DNA of 64,000 nt from Streptomyces sp. NBC_01268 (GTDB lineage: Bacteria > Actinomycetota > Actinomycetes > Streptomycetales > Streptomycetaceae). The DNA lies in assembly GCF_036240795.1 (NCBI RefSeq), contig NZ_CP108454.1:310001-374000 (forward strand), in the 5' to 3' direction. The stretch's first letter is position 1, and every line of letters starts with the position of its first letter. Positions 26,984 to 33,097 of the stretch are shown piece after piece. Both the position numbers and the translations under genes were made by a program. Below the pieces are notes generated by a model, which saw nothing but the letters and a program-made list of their open reading frames with translations, did not search any database and was not told the DNA's origin.

Positions 26984-27193
26984 ATGCCTGACGAGCCCAA
27001 GGCGCCCGAGTCCGTGGAATCGGAGTGCGAGGACACGCTTCGCGTCCCGTCGGCGAACATCAAGCTGTCCGCCGACGAGGGGTTGCGGATCGTGCTCGAC
27101 GAGGCCCAGCTCGCGGACCTCAGCAACATGCTGGACCAGAACGCGGAATGTTCGCCCGGGTGCATCAGCCTGCCGGGCGGGCCCCGCTGCTGA
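26984..27193 (+). CDS. Candidate RiPP precursor peptide ending in a Cys-rich core
   Basis: 69 residues, ATG at 26984 with AAAGGGAAA upstream, 20 bp after the radical SAM stop. The acidic leader (MPDEPKAPESVESECEDTLR, later ADEGLRIVLDEAQLADLSNM) could form the helix bound by an RRE. It ends LDQNAECSPGCISLPGGPRC, giving Cys at 56, 60 and the very last residue 69, plus Ser, Pro and Gly typical of a modified core. No double-Gly cleavage site, protease or dedicated transporter gene is nearby. Position right after a radical SAM/SPASM gene and composition support a precursor; the modification type (thioether, C-C link, hydroxylation/carbamoylation of Ser or Pro) is not determined. Confidence 0.75.
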   Translation: MPDEPKAPESVESECEDTLRVPSANIKLSADEGLRIVLDEAQLADLSNMLDQNAECSPGCISLPGGPRC

Positions 27194-27245
27194 CTGCCAG
27201 GTGAGGCTCGGGGCGCTCGGTCGCGTCGGGCCCTGCCGGCGCGAA

Positions 27246-27271
27246 GAGGGCGCCGGGACTCCGGCGCCCTC
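27246..27271. terminator. Bidirectional stem-loop between RiPP precursor and metallophosphoesterase genes
   Basis: A perfect 11-bp stem (GAGGGCGCCGG / CCGGCGCCCTC) with a GACT tetraloop sits between two convergent genes, so it can end both transcripts. Confidence 0.85.
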
Positions 27272-27285
27272 CGGTCACACGTGGC

Positions 27286-28305
27286 TCAGATCCGCGTCGA
27301 CAGCGGGACGGTGATCTGCTTCAGCCAGGAGCCGGCCGCGAAGTCTCGTGCCTTTACGACGACGCGGTCGTGGAAGACCTCGACCTGGAGGCCCTGGTTG
27401 AACGTGCCGGGGACGGACACCTCCCCGCCCTTGCCGTCGTCCGTGTATCCCGTCTGCACCGCGCCGGTGTTGATGACGGAGAAGCCGTCCAGGTTCGCGG
27501 TGCCGGGCACCACCCTGCGGACGTACCAGTCCGAGAGGGCGAGGTCCCAATGCGTGTGGCCGCAGAAGAGGAAGACGTCGCGGTGTCGGCCCAGGATCCC
27601 GAGGAGCCGGTCCGACTGGAGGTAGTCGCGCGAGTAGAGCTGGTTGTGGCTGCCGGAGACGGTGTTGGGGAGCGGGTGGTGCGTCACGACCATCACGGGC
27701 TTGCGGCGGTGCGCCCAGTGCGCGAGGCGCTGCTCGAGCCAGGTGAACTGCGCCTCGCTGATCCACACCTCGTCCCACAGCTCGGGGTCGTGGTAGTGCA
27801 TGTACTTCTCGGTGCCGAGGCTGAGCACCGGGATGCCGCCGAAGGAGTGCTCCGCGTACACCGTGTTGCGGCCGGCGAAGGTGTAGAAGCTCTTGAAGAG
27901 CGAGTCCTCGGTGGTGCCGTTGGGCCAGGTCGCCTGCGCGAGGGTCGCCGGGTCGCGCCACTTGGGGACGTAGAACTCGTGGTTTCCGATGGCCCAGGCG
28001 AGCGCCCTCGGGTGGGTGTGGTGAGCCAGTTCGGCGCTGACGGCCGCGTACTCGGCATCGTACCCGCGCGGCGTGATGTCGCCCGCGATCGCGAGGCCCG
28101 AACTCCGGGGGTTGGTCCGGTTCATGTCGTCCAGCGCCACACCGAGGTCCCGGAGGTCGCCTTGGATGTCGCTGATGACGTTGAACGTGGTGAGCGGGCG
28201 TCCCTCACCGGCGTGTGCGGGCGTGGCCGCGCTCGCCGGTATCCGGGAGGCGGCGACCGCACCCACCGCTCCTGTGGCGACGGTGAGCAGAGATCTGCGA
28301 TCCAC
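27286..28305 (-). CDS. Tat-exported metallophosphoesterase
   Basis: 339 residues from a GTG at 28305. The N-terminus MDRRSLLTVATGAVGAVAAS is a Tat signal (R-R-S-L-L then hydrophobic), ending near IPASAAT. The calcineurin-like phosphoesterase motifs follow: FNVISDIQGDL (D-x-Q in place of D-x-H), GLAIAGDITPRG, AIGNHEFY, MVVTHHPLP and FLFCGHTHWDL, which together bind two metals. Gln at the first D-x-H position is seen in some members. It probably hydrolyses phosphodiesters or monoesters outside the cell. Stands alone; substrate unknown. Confidence 0.87.
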   Translation of the reverse strand: MDRRSLLTVATGAVGAVAASRIPASAATPAHAGEGRPLTTFNVISDIQGDLRDLGVALDDMNRTNPRSSGLAIAGDITPRGYDAEYAAVSAELAHHTHPRALAWAIGNHEFYVPKWRDPATLAQATWPNGTTEDSLFKSFYTFAGRNTVYAEHSFGGIPVLSLGTEKYMHYHDPELWDEVWISEAQFTWLEQRLAHWAHRRKPVMVVTHHPLPNTVSGSHNQLYSRDYLQSDRLLGILGRHRDVFLFCGHTHWDLALSDWYVRRVVPGTANLDGFSVINTGAVQTGYTDDGKGGEVSVPGTFNQGLQVEVFHDRVVVKARDFAAGSWLKQITVPLSTRI

Positions 28306-28608
28306 GGAAAGTTTCCTTCCGACGGGCGGCAGCCGCCGACGGGCGCCCCTGCTGGCGCGCCCAGCCGCTCAGCCCCCGCACACGCTCCCGGGGCCACCGC
28401 TCTTTGAACTAGACCCGTTACGAATACGCAGCTTGATCGACCCGCTGCCCGCTCCGAGGTGTCAGTTGCGTGAACGCGTCTCGACGACGGGCCTGCTGCG
28501 GTGATGACACACCCTGGAACCGGCTCGCCTGGGTGCCACCAGGTGCTCAGCCGCCTTGGGCCGGTTGTTCGCGGAAGCCGCTGCCCGTGGCGCGGACTCG
28601 TCCGGGGG
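28306..28608. other. 303-bp intergenic region
   Basis: Upstream of the metallophosphoesterase gene. No gene or clear hairpin seen; the sequence around 28400-28445 is less GC-rich (TTTGAACTAGACCCGTTACG) and probably carries that gene's promoter. Confidence 0.4.
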
Positions 28609-28830
28609 CTACCCCTTGGCCGGTTCGGTGCCCGGCCGCTTGACGACCCGGTCGTCGACTTCGAGCGACCTCCAGAGGCGGCGGCCGATCCTGACCTTCA
28701 CGAGTTCGCCGTCGGCCAGGCGCACTTCAACGAAGTGGTACATGTTCGAGCCGTCGAGCATGCCTCGGGTCTTACCCGTGACGATGCCTTCCCAGGCGTC
28801 ATCCTGTCCTGCTTTGCGCGATTTCATCAT
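28609..28830 (-). CDS. Small conserved hypothetical protein
   Basis: 73 residues from an ATG at 28830 (a second ATG follows directly at 28827). The sequence (AWEGIVTGKTRGMLDGSNMY, HFVEVRLADGELVKVRIGRR, LWRSLEVDDRVVKRPGTEP) reads like a single small beta-barrel, with W-x-G-x-V, VEV-LADG and LKVGDRVVK-like strands. This looks like a short OB- or SH3-type fold found in small Streptomyces proteins. I cannot assign a function. The Shine-Dalgarno sequence is weak. It is divergent from the DUF4246 gene. Confidence 0.65.
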   Translation of the reverse strand: MMKSRKAGQDDAWEGIVTGKTRGMLDGSNMYHFVEVRLADGELVKVRIGRRLWRSLEVDDRVVKRPGTEPAKG

Positions 28831-29063
28831 GTTCTGGAGTCTACGAGGACCGGCCCGCCACCTGGCAGGTCCTGGAGTCACCTCCTGGCGATGACAAATG
28901 TCATGGCCGCGGCCGGGCTCGGGCCGCTGGAGCAGATCCGTATCCTCGTCGAACCGGCCTGGACCGCTCCGGACCGGGGGCCCGGTGGGTGCGCGAGCAC
29001 GGCCCCGCCCGGTCCGGTCCGGTTCTTCCCGCCACCGCACACCGATACAGAGGAACAAGAGAC

Positions 29064-30575
29064 TTGACCGCGCTGTCCGCTTTCCCGCTGCCCTTTCACG
29101 CCCCGCGCTCCCGGCCGTTCGCGTCGCCACCCCGGACGCTGCGGGAACTGGAGATGATGGAGTGCAGCGCGCACATCCGGGCGAAGTCGGGGTGGTTCGA
29201 CAAGAGGAACGACGCCGGGATCGTCGCCCGGTGGACCGAGGAGGCCCTCGCCCAGGGCCTGACCGAGGCGCAGGTCCGCTATGTGCTGGACGAACTCGCG
29301 TACTACGCCACGCTGCGGGACGCGCGGACCGGCGTCGAGGTGTCCGCCGTCGACGGTGTCTGGCAGTCGGACACGCTCGTCGACGACGCGCTGCGTTCGC
29401 GGCTGCGCGAGGCGGTGCGGGTTCTGGAGGAGGTCCCCGAGGAGGAACGCGACTGGCATCCCGGTTCCGAGGGGAAGGTCCTGGATCTGGTGCACCCGTC
29501 GCTGTTCTGTCTGGTGCGCGAGGTGAGCGGGGCGCCCGAGCAGGCGTGGCGGAATCCGTCCGACCGCTATGCGAAGTACGAGTTCTCGGAACGGTTCCAG
29601 TGGCTGCCGACGGAGGTCGACGTCGACGACGACGGCGGTGTCGCCTTCCGTTCGTACGTCAACAACGTGCACCCGGAGCGGCACCGGGAGCTGCTCTCCG
29701 TGCTGCCGGACGTCTTCGCCCGGATGCGCCCGCTGCTGGAGAACGTGCTCACCGACCTACGTCATCCGCGGCCCCTGCGGATCGACGTCGATCCGTACGG
29801 CTGGTACGACTCCGAGCCGACGTACCCGACGAGGTCCGCCTACAGCGATGACGCGGCCTACGAGGTAGCGCGCCAGGCCTGGTCGGAGGCGCACGACGAG
29901 TGGTGGGAGAACCGCCGCCCGGTCGTCCCGGACGCCCCGGCCTTCACCGCGCCCGAACGGCCCGCCGCGTCCGCCCGCGTCGACCTGCGCGGCCGCCGCC
30001 TCCAGGTCATCGTCAAGGTGGCCGCCATCCATCTCACCCCGGACAGCCCCGAGTACGCCGGCGGCTCCTGGCACGTCGAGGGGATGTCGAACGAGCGGAT
30101 CGTCTCGACCGGCCTCTACTATTGGGACAGCGAGAACATCACCGAGAGCCGGCTGAGCTTCCGGACCGCACTCGACGACCCGGAATACGAGCAGAGCGAC
30201 GACGACGGCGTGCGCGAGGTCTACGGCCTGGAGAACGAGGACGCGCTGAACCAGATAGCGGGGTCCGCGTCGACCCCGGCGGGCCGCTGCCTCGCGTTCC
30301 CGAACGTGCTGCAGCACCGCGTCGGCTCGTTCCGCCTCGCGGACCCCACCCGTCCGGGGCACCGGAAGATCCTCGCGTTCTTCCTCGTCGACCCTTCGGA
30401 GCGGATCGTGTCGACGTCCGACGTGCCGCCGCAGCAGCCCTGGTCCGACAGCTCGACCATGACGCTCGACGAGGCCAAGGAGTACCGCGAGCAGCTCATG
30501 CGGGAGCGCACGTTCTTCGTCGACGAGCACAACGAGCAGCTCTACGAGCGGGAGTTCTCCCTCTGCGAGCACTGA
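29064..30575 (+). CDS. DUF4246-family protein (putative 2OG-Fe(II)-like fold)
   Basis: 503 residues from a TTG at 29064 preceded by AAGAG; an ATG further upstream at 28989 would add an atypical Arg-rich segment. The protein matches DUF4246, known mainly from fungi and some actinomycetes. EYAGGSWHVEGMSNERIVST offers His-x-Glu as two metal ligands and CLAFPNVLQHRVGSFRLADP offers the distal His, followed by GHRKILAFFLVDP. This is the layout of 2-oxoglutarate-type dioxygenases, but catalysis in this family is unproven to my knowledge. It has no obvious partner gene; a large N-terminal helical part is of unknown role. Confidence 0.82.
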   Translation: MTALSAFPLPFHAPRSRPFASPPRTLRELEMMECSAHIRAKSGWFDKRNDAGIVARWTEEALAQGLTEAQVRYVLDELAYYATLRDARTGVEVSAVDGVWQSDTLVDDALRSRLREAVRVLEEVPEEERDWHPGSEGKVLDLVHPSLFCLVREVSGAPEQAWRNPSDRYAKYEFSERFQWLPTEVDVDDDGGVAFRSYVNNVHPERHRELLSVLPDVFARMRPLLENVLTDLRHPRPLRIDVDPYGWYDSEPTYPTRSAYSDDAAYEVARQAWSEAHDEWWENRRPVVPDAPAFTAPERPAASARVDLRGRRLQVIVKVAAIHLTPDSPEYAGGSWHVEGMSNERIVSTGLYYWDSENITESRLSFRTALDDPEYEQSDDDGVREVYGLENEDALNQIAGSASTPAGRCLAFPNVLQHRVGSFRLADPTRPGHRKILAFFLVDPSERIVSTSDVPPQQPWSDSSTMTLDEAKEYREQLMRERTFFVDEHNEQLYEREFSLCEH

Positions 30576-30601
30576 GCGCGCCCGCCCGCCCCGAGAAGGC
30601 C

Positions 30602-30671
30602 GCCCTACCGGGGTGACCTGGGGCGGACCGGGATGACCACTGCCTGACCGCTGCCCTACCGGTGTGACCTG
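30602..30671. repeat. Pair of 19-bp direct repeats after the DUF4246 gene
   Basis: GCCCTACCGGGGTGACCTG at 30602-30620 recurs as GCCCTACCGGTGTGACCTG at 30653-30671, one mismatch, 51-bp period. They fill the space between the convergent DUF4246 and MarR genes; function unknown. Confidence 0.7.
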
Positions 30672-30695
30672 CGTGAACCCGCGCGGGTCACCCGG

Positions 30696-31151
30696 TCAGG
30701 TCGCGGGCCGGCAGCCGAAGACGCGTTCCAGCAGGAGACAGAGGGCGTCGCGCTCCTCGGCGGCGAGCCCGTCCAGGCCGTCCTGCGTGGTGCGCATCTT
30801 CGCGCGGATCGCGTCGGTGACGCGCTCGCCCTCGGCGGTGAGGATGACGTTCTTGACGCGCCGGTCGGACGCGTCGGCTTCGCGGTGCACCAGGCCGCGC
30901 TTCTCCAGCCGGTCGACGATGCCGGTGATGTTGGAGGCGTCGCAGGTCATGGTCTCGGCCAGCGCGCGCATCGCGGCGGGGCCGCGGCGGAGCACGGTCA
31001 GCGCCTTGGCCTGGCTCGCGGTGAGGTTCTCGCTCGCCGCCGCGACCGTGAAGTCGCCGAGGTAGACGCCCCAGGACATCGAGAGCTGCTCCATGAGCCG
31101 GTCCGTGTCGACGGGCGCTTCCGCACGAGGAGCTTCTGTCATGGGACCCAT
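30696..31151 (-). CDS. MarR-family transcriptional regulator
   Basis: 151 residues from an ATG at 31151; the ATG at 31142 (MTEAPRAEAP) is an equally possible start. The winged HTH is clear: LTASQAKALTVLRRGPAAMR, ALAETMTCDASNITGIVDRL (recognition helix), EKRGLVHREADASDRRVKNV (wing with the D-x-R-x-x-x-V motif). It is divergent from an old yellow enzyme gene across 109 bp that hold a good inverted repeat at 31166-31180. A redox- or electrophile-responsive repressor of that enzyme and of itself is likely. Confidence 0.88.
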   Translation of the reverse strand: MGPMTEAPRAEAPVDTDRLMEQLSMSWGVYLGDFTVAAASENLTASQAKALTVLRRGPAAMRALAETMTCDASNITGIVDRLEKRGLVHREADASDRRVKNVILTAEGERVTDAIRAKMRTTQDGLDGLAAEERDALCLLLERVFGCRPAT

Positions 31152-31165
31152 TCTATCCCGAGAAA

Positions 31166-31180
31166 CTTGACCATCTCAAG
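31166..31180. promoter_or_regulatory. Candidate MarR operator
   Basis: CTTGACCATCTCAAG is an inverted repeat (CTTGA-N5-TCAAG) lying 15 bp from the MarR start. Further TCAAG copies occur at 31217-31236 in front of the oxidoreductase gene. The TTGACC inside the repeat could also serve as -35 for the rightward gene, with TACCTT 18 bp later, so repressor binding would block that promoter. Inferred from sequence only. Confidence 0.55.
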
Positions 31181-31260
31181 CATGTGGCTCTACCTTCGCC
31201 CTATTGCATGAAGTTCTCAAGCATCAAGGTTGTCAAGTAAACGCCATAAGGAGCGCCCCT

Positions 31261-32388
31261 GTGACCGTCACCGCGTCCCCCGCCTCCCGCGCGGCCGAGA
31301 TCCTCTCCCGGCCCGTGGCCCTGAACGGCCTTACCGTCCCGAACCGCATCGTGATGGCGCCGATGACGCGCATGTTCTCCCCGGGTGGCGTGCCCGGCGA
31401 GGACGTCCGCTCGTACTACGCCCGCCGCGCCGCCGCCGGCGTGGGCCTGATCGTCACCGAGGGCACCTACGTCGGCCACGATTCGGCCGGGCAGAGCGAC
31501 CGTGTGCCGCGGTTCCACGGCGAGGAGCAGCTGGCGGGGTGGGCGAAGGTCGCCGAGGACGTGCACGCGGCGGGCGGGACGATCGTGCCGCAGCTGTGGC
31601 ACATCGGCATGGTGCGCCAGCAGGGCCAGGCGCCCTACCCCGACGCCCCGGCCATGGGCCCCTCCGGCATCCGCACCGACGGCACCGAGGGCACGGGCCA
31701 GGCGATGACCCTCGGCGACCTCGACGACGTCATCGGCGCCTTCGCCGAGGCCGCCGCGGCCGCCGAGCGCATCGGCTTCGACGGCGTCGAGCTCCACGGC
31801 GCCCACGGCTACCTCATCGACCAGTTCCTGTGGGCGGGGACGAACCGGCGCACCGACGCGTACGGCGGCGACCCCGTGGCCCGTACGAAGTTCGCCGCCG
31901 AGATCGTGGCCGCGGTCCGCGCGTCCGTCTCGTCCGACTTCCCGGTGCTCTTCCGCTACTCGCAGTGGAAGCAGGACGCCTACGACGCCCGGCTCGCCGA
32001 GACCCCGGAGGAGCTGGAGGCGATCCTGACGCCCCTGGCCGCCGCCGGTGTCGACGCGTTCCACGCCTCGACCCGCCGTCACTGGATCCCCGAGTTCGAC
32101 GGATCGGACCTCAACCTGGCGGGCTGGACCAAGAAGCTCACCGGCCGCCCCACCATCACCGTCGGCTCGGTCGGCCTCGACGGCGACTTCATCCACGCCT
32201 TCGCGGGCGAGGGCGCGCCGGTCCAGGGCATCGACGAGCTCCTCGACCGTCTGGAGCGCGACGAGTTCGACATGGTCGCCGTCGGCCGCGCGCTGCTCCA
32301 GGACCCGGAGTGGGCGGCCAAGGTCCTCGCGGGCCGGACGGACGAGCTGAAGCCGTACGACGCGGCGGCGGTCAAGACCCTGAGCTGA
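31261..32388 (+). CDS. NADH:flavin oxidoreductase, old yellow enzyme family
   Basis: 375 residues from a GTG at 31261 with AAGGAG 7 nt upstream. A TIM-barrel FMN protein: LNGLTVPNRIVMAPMTRMFS at the start, LIVTEGTYVG, IVPQLWHIGMVR, FDGVELHGAHGYLIDQFLW (the H-G-A-H/N substrate pair) and TNRRTDAYGG. FDMVAVGRALLQDPEW binds the FMN phosphate. These enzymes reduce activated C=C bonds or nitro groups using NAD(P)H. Its control by the divergent MarR gene suggests response to electrophiles. A 19-bp terminator hairpin follows. Confidence 0.9.
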   Translation: MTVTASPASRAAEILSRPVALNGLTVPNRIVMAPMTRMFSPGGVPGEDVRSYYARRAAAGVGLIVTEGTYVGHDSAGQSDRVPRFHGEEQLAGWAKVAEDVHAAGGTIVPQLWHIGMVRQQGQAPYPDAPAMGPSGIRTDGTEGTGQAMTLGDLDDVIGAFAEAAAAAERIGFDGVELHGAHGYLIDQFLWAGTNRRTDAYGGDPVARTKFAAEIVAAVRASVSSDFPVLFRYSQWKQDAYDARLAETPEELEAILTPLAAAGVDAFHASTRRHWIPEFDGSDLNLAGWTKKLTGRPTITVGSVGLDGDFIHAFAGEGAPVQGIDELLDRLERDEFDMVAVGRALLQDPEWAAKVLAGRTDELKPYDAAAVKTLS

Positions 32389-32413
32389 GGACCGCGCCGC
32401 AGGCGCTGATCGA

Positions 32414-32455
32414 CCGCCGCGGCGGCCGGGAGATCGCTCCCGGCCGCCGCGGCGG
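32414..32455 (+). terminator. Strong stem-loop after the old yellow enzyme gene
   Basis: A perfect 19-bp stem starting CCGCCGCGGCGGCCGGGAG closes an ATCG loop, 26 bp after the stop codon. It ends the oxidoreductase transcript and insulates the downstream remnant and lanthipeptide genes. Confidence 0.85.
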
Positions 32456-32475
32456 CGTGTCCGCCCGTCCCGGGG

Positions 32476-32838
32476 CCGATGCGTACCGGCCGGCCGTCGT
32501 ACGGTCCGTGCGCGGTCCCTTCAACCTGGTCGCGGACCCCGTCCTGGACACCTCGGCCCTCGCGCGCCTGTTGAACGCCCGGACCGTTCCACTGCCCGCC
32601 GCGGCGGCCCGCACCGCCCTGGCCGCGGCCTGGCGACTGCACCTGGTCCCCGCCGCGCCCGGACCGCTCGGACGCCGTCCTGCGACTGCCTCTCCTCGAC
32701 GCGGGCCGGGCCGGTGACGAGCTCGGCCGGGCCCCGTCGCGTACGTCCACGGAGGCGGTCAGTGCCTTCCTGGAGGGCCTGCGCCAAGGGGCCGGACTGG
32801 ACACCCCGCCCCTCGCGGGGACGGGTCCCCGGGCATAG
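32476..32838 (+). pseudogene. Frameshifted 3' remnant of an NAD-dependent epimerase/dehydratase (SDR) gene
   Basis: One frame reads DAYRPAVVRSVRGPFNLVAD, PVLDTSALARLLNARTVPLP and AWRLHLVPAAPG (to about 32665). A second frame, shifted there, continues SDAVLRLPLLDAGRAGDELG, RAPSRTSTEAVSAFLEGLRQ and GAGLDTPPLAGTGPRA before TAG at 32836. Joined, the two match the end of actinomycete NAD-dependent epimerase/dehydratases (G-x-FNLAADPVLD ... P-x-MDTARARxELGWxPR...AL-ELL-GLRxGAG...TPPL), as recalled from the family. The Rossmann N-terminus is missing because the preceding sequence is the oxidoreductase terminator. So this is a truncated, frameshifted gene in what otherwise looks like empty 709-bp intergenic space (32389-33097). 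Confidence 0.7.
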
Positions 32839-33097
32839 CCAGGCACCCCCGAACGGCATCGGGAACTCCCCGGCCGTCGCCACCCCGGCCCTCCGACCGG
32901 CGAGCACAGCAAGGGTGTCGCCCGGTTCGTCACGCGGCGACGCCCCACGTGAGCACCGCGCGGCGCCCCGGAGGCGCTCGCACCCGGCGCCGTCGTACAC
33001 CGCCGCCGGAACCGCCTCCGCACCTGCCGGTCCTGACGTCCGGCCCGCGAGACGGTGGTGACGGCCCACCATCACCACCGCCCTGTGAGGAGATCCC

